A stretch of DNA of 34,124 nucleotides from Gemmatimonadales bacterium (GCA_030600085.1 JAUVMT010000004.1:1-34124); one strand, 5' to 3'. Shown: positions 15,751 through 25,288, counted from the first letter of the stretch. The notes: a model not told the origin generated them from the sequence alone. Numbers and translations: made by a program.

Positions 15751-17355
15751 ATGACGGAAGGCAACGACCTGATCAACCTGACCATCGATGGTATCGAGAT
15801 CGGCGTCGAGCCAGGTACCTACGTCATCGACGCGGCCGAGCGCACGGGCGTGCTCATCCCGCGCTACTGCTACCATCCTGGCATTCCCTCCAGGCCCGCA
15901 CAGTGCCGCGTCTGCCTCGTGAAGATCGAGGGACAGCCAAAGCTCCAGCCGTCCTGCAAGATGACGGCCCAGGAAGGAATGGTCGTTCATACGGCTAGCG
16001 AGGAGGCCGAGGACGCTCGCAAGGCCGTGATCGAGCTCCTTCTCGTGAACCACCCGCTGGACTGCCCGATCTGCGACGCCGCGGGACAGTGCATGCTGCA
16101 GGACTACGCCCTCGAGACAGAGCAGCTCCGAAGCCGCCTGCACGAGGAGAAACTGGTGCAGGGTCGGGATCGCATCGCCGACGACATCCTCTACTTCGCG
16201 GACCGGTGCATCATCTGTACGCGCTGCGTTCGCTTCATGAGCGAGGTAGCGGGAGACGAGGCCCTCATCGTCGCTCAACGCGGACATCGAAGCGTGATCG
16301 ACACGTTTCCCGGGCGCGATCTGGACCACCCCTTCCAGGGCAACATCGTCGACATCTGCCCGGTCGGCGCCCTCGTCCACGAGGACTTCCTCTTCAAGGC
16401 TCGCCTCTGGGACTTGGATCAGGCGGCCTCGATCTGCCCGGGCTGCTCGACGGGCTGCAACGTCACGATCGACGTCAAGGAGAATCAGATCGTGCGGCTG
16501 AAGCCGCGCCACAACCCGGAGGTCAACTCCTACTGGATGTGCGACCACGGCCGGAAGCACCTCGTCATGTCCAACCGCGGGGAGCGAGCAGAGGTCCCGT
16601 TGATCCGGCGTGACGGTCGGCTCGGGGCAGCCGATTGGAGCGACGCTCTGGCCTGGGTGGCGGATCATCTTCTGGAGGTGACCGGGGGAGACGCCGTGGT
16701 CTCGCCCGAGGCAGCCAACGAGAGCCTCTTCTTCCTGCGCGAGCTGCTCGACCGCCTCGGGATCGGGGGCGGCAGCTTCCGAGTCCCGACCGGCGAAGAG
16801 GTGACGCTCGCCGGTTTCCCCAAGCTTGCGCTGCGAGCCGAGCGGGCTCCGAACGCGGCCGGCGCGGAGCTGTTCGGCTTCGCACGGACCGACGATCCGG
16901 CGCCTTCGCCGGCCGGAGCGGGACTGATCGTGCTGGAGGATCCGCTCTCCGACCACGAGCCCGAGTGGGGCGAGGACGTCGGTTTTTTCCTTTACGTCGG
17001 GGGGCGGCTTTCGAGCGCTGCCAGGAACGCGCATGCCGTCCTCCCGGTCACCGGCTTCGCGGAGATGCAAGGGAGCTTCACCAACTTCGAGGGCCGGGTG
17101 CAGCGCTTTGATCAGGCCCTTCAGCCGCCCGGGCTGGCGCGGCCGGCCTGGATGATCCTGAGCCGGCTCATCGCGGAACTGGACGCCCGGCGAGACGGCG
17201 AGACGGCCATCGAGACCCCGCTGGAGGCGCGACAGGCTTTCTCGGCGATGGCGGTCGCCACCCCCGAGCTCGCCGGTCTCGATTGGGACTCGATCGGACC
17301 GAAGGGCGCTCGGCTCGCTGCGGCGGGCGAAGCGGTCTCGGCGGACGTGACGTGA
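15751..17355 (+). CDS. nuoG: NADH-quinone oxidoreductase subunit G, shortened
   Basis: NuoG is the largest electron-carrying subunit of the peripheral arm. All cluster ligands are present: N1b (Cys40, Cys52, Cys55, Cys69), N5 (His101, Cys105, Cys108, Cys114), N4 (Cys153, Cys156, Cys159, Cys203) and the extra cluster N7 (Cys229, Cys232, Cys236, Cys264). The molybdopterin-oxidoreductase-like domain that follows is much reduced. Its beginning (VVSPEAANESLFFLRELL) and its end (LPVTGFAEMQGSFTNFEGRVQR) are kept, but the part between is missing. The total is 534 residues, against about 780 in Thermus and 900 in Escherichia. The reading frame is intact, so this is a compact form and not a broken gene. 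The stop overlaps the nuoH GTG. Confidence 0.94.
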   Translation: MTEGNDLINLTIDGIEIGVEPGTYVIDAAERTGVLIPRYCYHPGIPSRPAQCRVCLVKIEGQPKLQPSCKMTAQEGMVVHTASEEAEDARKAVIELLLVNHPLDCPICDAAGQCMLQDYALETEQLRSRLHEEKLVQGRDRIADDILYFADRCIICTRCVRFMSEVAGDEALIVAQRGHRSVIDTFPGRDLDHPFQGNIVDICPVGALVHEDFLFKARLWDLDQAASICPGCSTGCNVTIDVKENQIVRLKPRHNPEVNSYWMCDHGRKHLVMSNRGERAEVPLIRRDGRLGAADWSDALAWVADHLLEVTGGDAVVSPEAANESLFFLRELLDRLGIGGGSFRVPTGEEVTLAGFPKLALRAERAPNAAGAELFGFARTDDPAPSPAGAGLIVLEDPLSDHEPEWGEDVGFFLYVGGRLSSAARNAHAVLPVTGFAEMQGSFTNFEGRVQRFDQALQPPGLARPAWMILSRLIAELDARRDGETAIETPLEARQAFSAMAVATPELAGLDWDSIGPKGARLAAAGEAVSADVT

Positions 17356-18698
17356 CCGAGATCTCCGGAGGCCCGTTCGTCATCGCGACGATCCTGAAGG
17401 TGCTCGTCTTCTTCACGCTGCTGATCCTGAGCATCGCGCTCGGCACGTACGTGGAGCGGCGGCTCGCCGCCTTCATCCAGGATCGCAGCGGTCCGAACCG
17501 GGTCGGGCCGATCGGGCTGCTCCAGGTCGCCGCCGATGGCCTCAAGAACCTGCTGAAAGAGGAGACGTGGCCCAGTGCCGCCTACAAGGGCTTCTTTCTC
17601 CTCGCCCCGGCGATGGCCCTGATCCCGGGCACGATCCTCTTCGCGGTCATCCCGTTCGCCTCTCCGGCCCCGACTCGTTGGGGTTACGTGGACATGATCG
17701 TGGCGGACGTGCCGATCGGCGTGCTGTACATCCTCGCCATCGCGTCGCTGGGCGTGTACGGCGTCGTGATGGCCGGCTGGTCCTCCGGCAGCAAGTACGC
17801 GTTTCTCGGCGGGCTACGGGGGTCGGCACAGATGGTGAGCTACGAGGTCGGGCTCTCGCTCAGCCTCGTCCCGGTGCTCATGCTGGCCGGTGACGTGCGC
17901 GTACCGGAGATCGTGACGTTGCAGCAGCATTATCCGGGTGACGCCACGACCCTCGGGGTTTGGCTCGTCGCGCCCCTGCTCGTCGGAACGTTCCTCTTCT
18001 ACCTGACGGGTCTCGCGGAGACCAACCGCCTCCCCTTCGACCTTCCGGAGGCGGAGGCGGAGCTCGTCGGGGGCTATCACACCGAGTATTCCTCCATGAA
18101 GTTCGCCGCCTTCATGATGGGCGAGTACGGGCACCTGATCACCACGGCGATGCTCGTCACGGTCTTCTTCTTCGGCGGCTGGGACATCCCCTTCTGGAGT
18201 GGAGACAACATCCGGGTGACCGCGGACGGCTCCCTCATCGGCGAGCCGGCCTGGTGGAAGACGCTGCTCACGCTCCTCGCGTTCATGGTCAAGGCCGGCC
18301 TTGTGTTCGCCACGTTCATCTGGGTCCGCTGGACGCTGCCGCGGTTCCGCTACGACCAGCTCATGGACCTGGGCTGGAAGTTCATCATCGAGTTCGTGAC
18401 CGTCTACATCGTCGTCATCGCCGTGGCGATCTACGTGCTCGACCGAGCGGGCCTGGAGTTCGGGCCGGCTTACGCGGCCGCTCTGCTGGGCGTCAACGTC
18501 ATCCTGGCCGTGCTCGTCTTCTTCCTGTTCGACCGTGGGAGGCTCATCCGGGGCGCGGGCCGGGAGGCGGAGCGCGAGGCGCGGCGTCGAATGCTTGACG
18601 CGAGACGCCAGGTGCGTCAGCAGGCCCTGGCTCGCGCCTTGGGCGAGGAGGCCGCGCTGGCGGCCACGGCGGACGACTCTTCCGAGGAAGGCGAGTAA
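17352..18698 (+). CDS. nuoH: NADH-quinone oxidoreductase subunit H with extra C-terminal region
   Basis: This membrane subunit docks the peripheral arm and forms much of the quinone chamber. Conserved segments are YVERRLAAFIQDRSGPNRVGP near residue 35, the ETNRLPFDLPEAEAELVGGYHTEYS loop, and RWTLPRFRYDQLMDLGWKF. The usual protein ends soon after the next helix, at about 325-350 residues. This one is 448 residues: it adds a further hydrophobic helix (AALLGVNVILAVLVFFLF) and a highly charged, Arg/Glu/Ala-rich cytoplasmic tail of about 60 residues, probably helical. GTG 17352 overlaps the nuoG stop (GTGA). The ORF-track start 17283 is inside nuoG and is rejected. Confidence 0.94.
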   Translation: MTEISGGPFVIATILKVLVFFTLLILSIALGTYVERRLAAFIQDRSGPNRVGPIGLLQVAADGLKNLLKEETWPSAAYKGFFLLAPAMALIPGTILFAVIPFASPAPTRWGYVDMIVADVPIGVLYILAIASLGVYGVVMAGWSSGSKYAFLGGLRGSAQMVSYEVGLSLSLVPVLMLAGDVRVPEIVTLQQHYPGDATTLGVWLVAPLLVGTFLFYLTGLAETNRLPFDLPEAEAELVGGYHTEYSSMKFAAFMMGEYGHLITTAMLVTVFFFGGWDIPFWSGDNIRVTADGSLIGEPAWWKTLLTLLAFMVKAGLVFATFIWVRWTLPRFRYDQLMDLGWKFIIEFVTVYIVVIAVAIYVLDRAGLEFGPAYAAALLGVNVILAVLVFFLFDRGRLIRGAGREAEREARRRMLDARRQVRQQALARALGEEAALAATADDSSEEGE

Positions 18699-18700
18699 GG

Positions 18701-19198
18701 ATGGCGGGAAGCGTGAAGGTACTCAAGCGGCCGGGAACGGAGGGGTCGTACGTGCGGGCTGCCTCCAAGGGGCTCGGGGTCACCCTCAAGCACATGATCC
18801 GTCCGTACAAGGTGACGCAGCAGTACCCGGACGAGAAGTGGGAGCTCGCGCCCCGCCTGCGCGGCACGCACCGCATGGCGGTCCACGAAGATGGCCGGGC
18901 GAAATGCGTGGGCTGCGGCCTCTGTCCGACGGTCTGCCCCGTGAACTGCATCAAGCTCATCCCAGCGGAGGATGAGAACGGCGAGAGGTACGCGGCGATC
19001 TACGAGATCGACGAGTTTCGCTGCATCTTCTGCGGCTTCTGCCAGGAGGTCTGTCCGGTGGAGGCGATCCACCTGGGGGTCCACTACGAGAACGCAGAGT
19101 ACAGCCGGGAGCGCTGGGTCTACGACCTGGAGCGACTGACGGAGCTGGAGCACCCCTACACGGCACTCTGGGATCCCGCGGATCCGACATCCCAATGA
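18701..19198 (+). CDS. nuoI: NADH-quinone oxidoreductase subunit I
   Basis: NuoI carries the two [4Fe-4S] clusters N6a and N6b, which lead electrons to NuoB. Two ferredoxin motifs are intact: CVGCGLCPTVCP (Cys69, 72, 75, 79) and CIFCGFCQEVCP (Cys108, 111, 114, 118). The N-terminal stretch with HMIRPYKVTQQYP is the usual amphipathic region that lies on the membrane. The length of 165 residues is normal. ATG 18701 is two bases after the nuoH stop, and the gene ends in an ATGA overlap with nuoJ. Confidence 0.95.
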   Translation: MAGSVKVLKRPGTEGSYVRAASKGLGVTLKHMIRPYKVTQQYPDEKWELAPRLRGTHRMAVHEDGRAKCVGCGLCPTVCPVNCIKLIPAEDENGERYAAIYEIDEFRCIFCGFCQEVCPVEAIHLGVHYENAEYSRERWVYDLERLTELEHPYTALWDPADPTSQ

Positions 19199-19713
19199 TC
19201 GAGTTCTTCTTCTTCCTCTTTGCGGCCATGGCAGTACTCAGCGCCATCTTCATGGTGACGCAAGTCAACCCCGTCGCCAGCGTGCTGTACCTGGTCGTCA
19301 CCTTCTTCTCCCTCTCCGGGCTCTTCGTGATCCTGGATGCGCACTTCATCGCCGCCGTTCAGATCATCGTGTACGCGGGCGCGATCATGGTGCTCTTCCT
19401 CTTCGTGATCATGCTTCTGAACCTGGGCAGCACGCAGCCGAGCGACCTTCGGCGGGGACTCGGGCGGGTTCTGGCCGGCTCCGTCGCGGTGGCCCTGGTC
19501 GCCATCTTCGCTCGTCTCCTTATGGCCGGCGGCGACGTTGAGGGGCTCGGCGGCTCTTCCGCTCTCGACCCGTTGCTCGAATCGAGCGGAGCCGTGGCGG
19601 CGGTGGCCGAGCCGCTCTTCACTCGCTATCTGGTGGCCTTCGAGATCACCTCGATCCTCCTGGTCGTCGCCATCGTGGGCGCGGTCGTGCTCGCCCGGAG
19701 GCGCGCTCCGTGA
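19195..19713 (+). CDS. nuoJ: NADH-quinone oxidoreductase subunit J
   Basis: NuoJ (ND6-like) is a five-helix membrane subunit in the proton-pumping arm. The conserved third helix, with its pi-bulge region, is visible as [26 protein letters not shown]. Other hydrophobic segments lie at about 1-22, 27-48, 88-108 and 145-168. The length is 172 residues. The 108-145 loop is rich in small residues and poorly conserved, as usual in the family. ATG 19195 overlaps the nuoI stop, and the nuoJ stop overlaps the nuoK GTG. Confidence 0.93.
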   Translation: MIEFFFFLFAAMAVLSAIFMVTQVNPVASVLYLVVTFFSLSGLFVILDAHFIAAVQIIVYAGAIMVLFLFVIMLLNLGSTQPSDLRRGLGRVLAGSVAVALVAIFARLLMAGGDVEGLGGSSALDPLLESSGAVAAVAEPLFTRYLVAFEITSILLVVAIVGAVVLARRRAP

Positions 19714-20018
19714 GCGAGGGCTACCTGGTCGACCTGGCTCTCGTCCTGAGCGCGGTCCTGTTCGCCATCGGGGTGGGGGGCGTGCTGCTGCGGCGCAACG
19801 CGATCATCGTCTTCATGTGCGTCGAGCTGATGCTCAACGCCGTCAACCTCAGCTTCGTCGCCTTCTCACGCGTGCACGGAATCGACGGCCAGATCGTCGT
19901 CTTCTTCGTGATCTCCGTTGCGGCGGCCGAGTCGGCGGTCGGGTTGGCGCTCATCCTGGCCATCTTCCGGCACTATGAGAGCGTGGATCTCGAGCTGTTC
20001 CGGAGGTTGAGGTGGTAG
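19710..20018 (+). CDS. nuoK: NADH-quinone oxidoreductase subunit K
   Basis: NuoK (ND4L-like) is a three-helix membrane subunit. Both functionally important membrane glutamates are visible, in [15 protein letters not shown] and [19 protein letters not shown]; they are thought to take part in proton transfer. At 102 residues it is standard in length. It uses a GTG start at 19710 overlapping the nuoJ stop (GTGA), so expression is coupled. A 37-base gap separates it from nuoL. Confidence 0.95.
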   Translation: MSEGYLVDLALVLSAVLFAIGVGGVLLRRNAIIVFMCVELMLNAVNLSFVAFSRVHGIDGQIVVFFVISVAAAESAVGLALILAIFRHYESVDLELFRRLRW

Positions 20019-20055
20019 CCCGGATCTTCTGCGGCCGGCCCATGGAGGAGCGATC

Positions 20056-22104
20056 GTGAGCGAGGCATACGACCCGATCCTCCCGGGTCTCATCCTGGGC
20101 CTGCCTCTCCTGGGCGCCGCACTGAACGGAATCGGTGCCTTCGCCTGGCGGGAGAACAAGACGGTGCCGACAATCGTCGGCCCTCTGGCCGTGCTGGGGG
20201 CGTTCGTCGTCTGCCTCCTGAACTTCGCCGCCATGCGTGCCGCGGCCCCACACGACCCGTCGCTCGTGCCGCTCTGGACCTGGATGCGCTCCGGCCAGCT
20301 CGAGATCGGGGTGACCCTCCTCTTGGATCAGCTGTCCGTGCTCATGACGCTGATCGTGACCGGGGTGGGAGGGATCATCCACGTCTACAGCGTCGGCTAC
20401 ATGCGGGAAGATCCCGGGTACTCCCGGTATTTTTCGTACCTGAACCTGTTCATCTTCTTCATGCTGCTCCTTGTCCTGGGCGCCAACTACCCGCTCATGT
20501 TCGTGGGTTGGGAGGGAGTCGGGCTCTGCTCCTACCTGCTGATCGGCTTCTGGTACGAGAACCGAGAGTTCTCGGACGCGGGGAAGAAGGCGTTCATCGT
20601 CAACCGGATCGGCGACCTCGGGTTCCTCATCGCCATGTTCCTCCTGTTCGGCGTGTTCGGAACGCTCGACATGCCCACGATCTTCGACAGAGCGCCGACG
20701 ACGCTCCTCGCGGGCGGCGTGATGGTGACGGCGATCACGCTCTTCCTCTTCCTCGGATGCGTCGGCAAGTCGGCCCAGATACCCCTGTTCGTGTGGCTCC
20801 CCGACGCAATGGCCGGCCCGACGCCCGTGTCGGCGTTGATCCACGCCGCCACGATGGTCACGGCGGGCGTCTACCTGGTCGCTCGCTCTGGAGTCCTCTT
20901 CGCGCTCGCTCCGTTCACGCAGGCCATCGTGGCCTCCGTGGGCGTCGGGACGGCGCTGTTTGCCGCCTCCATCGCCGTGCAGCAGTACGATATCAAGAAG
21001 GTCCTCGCCTACAGCACCATCTCCCAACTTGGTTACATGTTCGTGGCCGTCGGCGTGGGGGCGTACACGGCCGGGATCTTCCATCTAATGACGCATGCCT
21101 TCTTCAAGGCGCTCCTTTTCCTGGGCGCCGGGGCGGTCATCCACGCGATGCACCACGCCTGGGATGAATCCGGGGATCACGGCGATCCCAACGACATGCG
21201 CAACTACGGCGGCCTGCGTCTGCGGATGCCGATCACGGCAGCCACGATGTGGATCGGCACATTGGCCATATCGGGTGTCTTTCCGTTCGCCGGCTTCTTC
21301 TCAAAGGACGAGATCATCTGGGAGGCCGGCATCCGCGGGTACGCGGTCTTGTGGGGCACGGCACTCATCGTCGCTCTGCTGACCGCCGGCTACATGACGC
21401 GCCTCATGGTCATGACCTTCCATGGGACCAACCGAAGCTTTGCGAAGGTCGGCGGAGATGAAGCCGGAGCCAACCGAAGCGGCGAGTCCGCCCGAGGCCG
21501 TCTGCACGAGGTGCCTCCGGTTATGTGGGTTCCGCTCGCGATTCTCGCGGTCCTCTCCGCCGTGGGTGGATGGGTGCAGATCCCCGAGGTGCTTCCGCTG
21601 CCGCACGTCGACCTGCTCCACTCCTGGCTCGAGCCCGTGTTTGCACCGGCGCTCGAGGTCGCCTCCGGTGCGGCCGCCGGGGGGGCACATGGCGAGGGGA
21701 TAGCCCACGAAGCTCCCCTCGGAGGAGGGGAGACTTTCTGGGCCGTGATGGGCACCGATCTCGCGATCCTGACGATCATCGTGGTGTTTTGGAGGCTCTC
21801 CCGCCGCCGGTACCTCCCGGCCGCCGAGTCCTCCGAGCCGCGTGGCGCGGCCTCGCTGCTGTACCACAAGTGGTATGTGGATGAGCTGTACGATCGACTG
21901 ATCGTGCGGCCTCTTCTCGCTCTCTGGCGCGGCTGTTGGCGGATCGTGGACGATCGCTTGATCGACGGCACCGTGAACGGCCTCGGCGGCGTGGCCCGGG
22001 TCGTCGGATGGACGGGGAGTCAGCTCCAGACGGGTCGGGTGAGCACGTACCTCCTCGTCTTCATGATCGGGGCGCTGATCATCCTCGGAAGCCTGGCGTT
22101 CTGA
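20056..22104 (+). CDS. nuoL: NADH-quinone oxidoreductase subunit L
   Basis: NuoL is the distal antiporter-like proton-pumping subunit. The essential glutamate is in LMFVGWEGVGLCSYLLIGFW, and the lysine is in GCVGKSAQIPLFVWLPDAM. The helix-7/8 region continues with GPTPVSALIHAATMVTAGVYL. About 14-16 transmembrane helices are visible. The C-terminal part (VDELYDRLIVRPLLALW, then a final hydrophobic segment LLVFMIGALIILGSLAF) corresponds to the long lateral helix and its anchor. A short Asp/His-rich insert (HAWDESGDHGDPND) follows the VIHAMHH motif. GTG 20056 has a strong ribosome-binding site (GGAGGAG). The length is 682 residues. Confidence 0.95.
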   Translation: MSEAYDPILPGLILGLPLLGAALNGIGAFAWRENKTVPTIVGPLAVLGAFVVCLLNFAAMRAAAPHDPSLVPLWTWMRSGQLEIGVTLLLDQLSVLMTLIVTGVGGIIHVYSVGYMREDPGYSRYFSYLNLFIFFMLLLVLGANYPLMFVGWEGVGLCSYLLIGFWYENREFSDAGKKAFIVNRIGDLGFLIAMFLLFGVFGTLDMPTIFDRAPTTLLAGGVMVTAITLFLFLGCVGKSAQIPLFVWLPDAMAGPTPVSALIHAATMVTAGVYLVARSGVLFALAPFTQAIVASVGVGTALFAASIAVQQYDIKKVLAYSTISQLGYMFVAVGVGAYTAGIFHLMTHAFFKALLFLGAGAVIHAMHHAWDESGDHGDPNDMRNYGGLRLRMPITAATMWIGTLAISGVFPFAGFFSKDEIIWEAGIRGYAVLWGTALIVALLTAGYMTRLMVMTFHGTNRSFAKVGGDEAGANRSGESARGRLHEVPPVMWVPLAILAVLSAVGGWVQIPEVLPLPHVDLLHSWLEPVFAPALEVASGAAAGGAHGEGIAHEAPLGGGETFWAVMGTDLAILTIIVVFWRLSRRRYLPAAESSEPRGAASLLYHKWYVDELYDRLIVRPLLALWRGCWRIVDDRLIDGTVNGLGGVARVVGWTGSQLQTGRVSTYLLVFMIGALIILGSLAF

Positions 22105-22106
22105 CA

Positions 22107-23735
22107 ATGGAATCCCTCTACGGCGGTCACTGGATCCTGACGCTCCTTCTGGCGATTCCGTTCCTCGGCGCGCTGGGATGTCTGGCCGGCCCGGAGAGCA
22201 GGGCCCGCTGGACCGCTCTATTTGCCACGCTGCTCGCGCTCGGCCTATCGCTGCCGCTCTTCTGGACCTTCCAGCTCGGCACGGCCGAGTTCCAGAACAC
22301 GGCGTCCTTCCCGTGGATCGAGCGCTGGGGGATCCAGTACGCGGTGGGCCTCGACGGCATATCGCTCCTCATGATCCTGCTCACGACGGTGATCATGCCG
22401 CTCTCCGTCGCCGGCTCGTTCTCGTACATCAAGAAGAGGGAGCGGGCCTTCTACGCCAGCATGCTCGTGTTGATGACCGGCATTTTGGGCGTCTTCGTGG
22501 CCATGGATCTGTTTCTCTTCTACGTGTTCTGGGAGATCATGCTGATCCCGATGTACTTCATCATCGGGATCTGGGGAGGCGAGCGCCGCATCTACTCCGC
22601 GGTGAAGTTCTTCCTCTTCACGGCCGCCGGATCCCTGCTCATGCTGGTGGCGATCGTTGCTCTCGTTTACCAGCACCAACTGCAGTTCGGGGTCGTCTCC
22701 TTCGGGTACGAAGACCTCCTGCGAACCTCCATCGCGCCGGGCCTTCAGCTCCTCCTCTTCTCGGCGTTCGGTCTCGCCTTCGCCATCAAGGTGCCCCTGT
22801 TCCCCCTGCACACCTGGTTGCCCGACGCGCACGTCGAAGCGCCGACGGCAGGCTCGGTGGTACTGGCCGGCATCCTCCTGAAGATGGGCGTGTACGGCTT
22901 CTTGAGGTTCGCCATGCCGCTCTTCCCAATCGCCGCGACGAGCCCCGCGGTCGTCGGCACGATCATGCTGCTGGGTCTGATCGGGATCATCTACGCGGCC
23001 TGGGTGGCGGCGGTGCAGCCCGACGCGAAGAAGCTGATCGCCTACACGTCGGTGGCCCACCTGGGCTTCGTGATGGTAGGCGTCTTCGCGCTCACTCGGC
23101 AGTCCCTCGAGGGGGCGATCCTCCAGATGGTGAATCACGGCATCTCGACGGGCGCCCTTTTCCTCCTGATCGGGATGATCTACGAGCGGCGCCACACTCG
23201 CATGATCGCCGACTTCGGCGGGCTGGCGAAGGTGATGCCTTTCTTCGCCTTCTCGCTTACCGTCGTCGCGCTGAGCTCGATCGGCCTTCCGGGCACCAAC
23301 GGCTTCGTGGGAGAATTTCTCATCCTCCTCGGGACGTTCCAGAGGTTCCCACTCGTCGCCATCCTGGCCACCACCGGCGTCATCTTCGCGGCAGCCTACA
23401 TGCTTCCCATGGTGCAGCGAGTGATCCTGAACCCGCTGTCGCGGGATGAGAATAGGGAGCTGAAGGACCTGAACGGGCGGGAGCGGTGGATCGTGGCGCC
23501 GCTGCTGGTCCTGATCCTGCTCATCGGCGTCTATCCGCAGCCCTTCCTGGACCGGATGTCGGCCTCCGTCGACGCACTCATTGAACGAGTCGAGCTCGGG
23601 GCCCAGCAGATGCAAGCCTCGGAGGTGTCGCCCGACCCGCGCCGCCTGATCGCGGAGTTCGACGCGGCGGGACGGTTCGACGCTACGCCGTCGGCCCAGG
23701 AGCCCCCACCGGTCGAAGGGAGCGCCGGCCCGTGA
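22107..23735 (+). CDS. nuoM: NADH-quinone oxidoreductase subunit M
   Basis: NuoM is the middle antiporter-like proton pump of complex I. Key residues are in FYVFWEIMLIPMYFIIG (Glu), AFAIKVPLFPLHTWLPDAHVEAP (Lys), and KLIAYTSVAHLGFV. About 14 hydrophobic helices are visible. The 542-residue product ends in a soluble tail of about 60 residues rich in Ala, Pro and Glu, not part of the conserved core. ATG 22107 is chosen: it is two bases after the nuoL stop and gives the normal family start. The ORF-track start (21936) lies inside nuoL. The stop overlaps the nuoN GTG. Confidence 0.95.
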   Translation: MESLYGGHWILTLLLAIPFLGALGCLAGPESRARWTALFATLLALGLSLPLFWTFQLGTAEFQNTASFPWIERWGIQYAVGLDGISLLMILLTTVIMPLSVAGSFSYIKKRERAFYASMLVLMTGILGVFVAMDLFLFYVFWEIMLIPMYFIIGIWGGERRIYSAVKFFLFTAAGSLLMLVAIVALVYQHQLQFGVVSFGYEDLLRTSIAPGLQLLLFSAFGLAFAIKVPLFPLHTWLPDAHVEAPTAGSVVLAGILLKMGVYGFLRFAMPLFPIAATSPAVVGTIMLLGLIGIIYAAWVAAVQPDAKKLIAYTSVAHLGFVMVGVFALTRQSLEGAILQMVNHGISTGALFLLIGMIYERRHTRMIADFGGLAKVMPFFAFSLTVVALSSIGLPGTNGFVGEFLILLGTFQRFPLVAILATTGVIFAAAYMLPMVQRVILNPLSRDENRELKDLNGRERWIVAPLLVLILLIGVYPQPFLDRMSASVDALIERVELGAQQMQASEVSPDPRRLIAEFDAAGRFDATPSAQEPPPVEGSAGP

Positions 23736-25288
23736 TCCTCGACTACTCCTCCCCGGGCCATTACCTGATCGCGCTCCTGCCTGAGACCGTGCTCACGCTC
23801 GGGGCCTTCGCGGTCCTGCTCATGGACGTCTTCATCCGGGGCCGGGACCCGGGACCGAGCGGCGCGTGGACGGGGCGGGCGGCTCTCGCGAGCGTCCTGG
23901 CCGCGGCCGCGGCCAGCCTGTGGGTCGGACTCAACGTCGAGGCCTCGTCGGGCTTGGTTGCGATTGACGGCTTTCGGCTGGCGGCGAGCCTCGTTCTGCT
24001 CGGCGGAACGCTCCTCGCCCTTCTGTTCGCCTTCGACTACGGACGCCGGGAAGGCCTCCACATCGGCGAGTTCTACGCGCTCGTTCTCCTGGCGACGGTC
24101 GGCATGCTGGTGCTCGTCGGAGCCCGCGACCTGGTCCTGATCTTCCTCGGCCTGGAGCTCATGTCGATCGCGGTCTACGTGCTCACCGGATTCAACCGCA
24201 ATGACCCCCGCTCGGCGGAGGCGGGCCTCAAGTACTTCCTCGTGGGCGCGTTCGCGAGCGCGTTCATCCTCTATGGGATCGCGCTGCTGTACGGGGCGAC
24301 CGGAAGCACCAACATCCCGGACGTGATGGAGCGCGTCACTGCGAGCGTCGAGGAGGGCAGCGTCCTCTTCTTCTCGGGGGTTACCCTCCTGCTCATAGGA
24401 TTCGGCTACAAGATCGCCGCGGTTCCGTTTCACATGTGGACGCCCGATGCGTACGAAGGCGCCCCGACATCGGTGACCGGATACATGGCCGTCGGAGTCA
24501 AGACAGCGGCGTTCATAGCTCTCCTCAGGGTGTTCACGGGTCAACTCGCTCCAGCGGCGGAGTTCTGGACCGTAGTCGTGTGGTGGCTGGCGATGCTCAC
24601 CATGATCGTTCCGAACCTCATCGCGCTGGTTCAAAACAACGTCAAACGGATGCTGGCCTATTCCTCCATCGCGCACGCGGGCTATCTGTTGGTCGGCGTG
24701 TCGGCCGGCACCGCGTTCGGGCGCGGGGCGGCGCTCTTCTATCTGGCCGCCTACACGCTCATGACGCTGGGGGCGTTCGCCGTCGTCTACGCTGTGGCGG
24801 GGAAGGGAGACCGGCGCATGACGCTGGCCGACTTCCGAGGCCTCGGATGGCGACGCCCCGGACTGGCCTTCGCGCTTTTCCTGTTCCTTCTGTCTCTGGC
24901 GGGATTCCCTCCGACCGGAGGCTTCGTCGGAAAGCTGTACCTGCTGCGAGCCTCGATCGACGCGGGCCAGGTGGCGCTGGCCGTGACGCTCGTCCTCAGC
25001 AGCCTGATCTCCTACTACTACTATCTGCGAGTGGTGTGGAAGATGTACTTCGAGGAGGGGGCGGAGCACCCTGTGGCCAAGGGCGGCTTCGCGTTCCGCT
25101 TCGCGACGGCGATCTGCGCCGGCGGCATCCTGACCCTCGGCCTTCTCCCCGGACCGGCGCTGCGCGCCTTCGAGCGGGCTGGCGCAGACCTTGAGTCGGC
25201 GGTGACGACCGAAGCCTCCGCGGCGGGATCCTCCGGCGCACCCCGCCCGGGAGAGCGGGCGAACTCGGCAAGCACGGTAGGCCCATGA
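23732..25288 (+). CDS. nuoN: NADH-quinone oxidoreductase subunit N
   Basis: NuoN is the proximal antiporter-like proton pump. The glutamate motif is IFLGLELMSIAVYVLTGF, and the lysines are in IGFGYKIAAVPFHMWTPDAYEGAP and GYMAVGVKTAAFIALLRVF. About 14 transmembrane helices are visible in 518 residues. The last 40 or so residues are a variable Ala/Glu/Ser-rich tail. GTG 23732 overlaps the nuoM stop (GTGA). The stop in turn overlaps the ATG of the next, non-nuo gene, so a phosphohexomutase is coupled to the end of the operon. Confidence 0.95.
   Translation: MILDYSSPGHYLIALLPETVLTLGAFAVLLMDVFIRGRDPGPSGAWTGRAALASVLAAAAASLWVGLNVEASSGLVAIDGFRLAASLVLLGGTLLALLFAFDYGRREGLHIGEFYALVLLATVGMLVLVGARDLVLIFLGLELMSIAVYVLTGFNRNDPRSAEAGLKYFLVGAFASAFILYGIALLYGATGSTNIPDVMERVTASVEEGSVLFFSGVTLLLIGFGYKIAAVPFHMWTPDAYEGAPTSVTGYMAVGVKTAAFIALLRVFTGQLAPAAEFWTVVVWWLAMLTMIVPNLIALVQNNVKRMLAYSSIAHAGYLLVGVSAGTAFGRGAALFYLAAYTLMTLGAFAVVYAVAGKGDRRMTLADFRGLGWRRPGLAFALFLFLLSLAGFPPTGGFVGKLYLLRASIDAGQVALAVTLVLSSLISYYYYLRVVWKMYFEEGAEHPVAKGGFAFRFATAICAGGILTLGLLPGPALRAFERAGADLESAVTTEASAAGSSGAPRPGERANSASTVGP

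Noticed and set aside
15358-17070. 570-residue minus-strand ORF across nuoF and nuoG
   Set aside because: Antisense shadow caused by high GC third positions; the + strand cluster-binding motifs are complete.
23531-25069. 512-residue minus-strand ORF over nuoN (and similar long antisense ORFs over nuoL and nuoM)
   Set aside because: Composition (His, Asp, Glu, Arg-rich repeats) is the mirror of GC-rich membrane-protein codons; no domain is recognisable and the + strand genes are certain.
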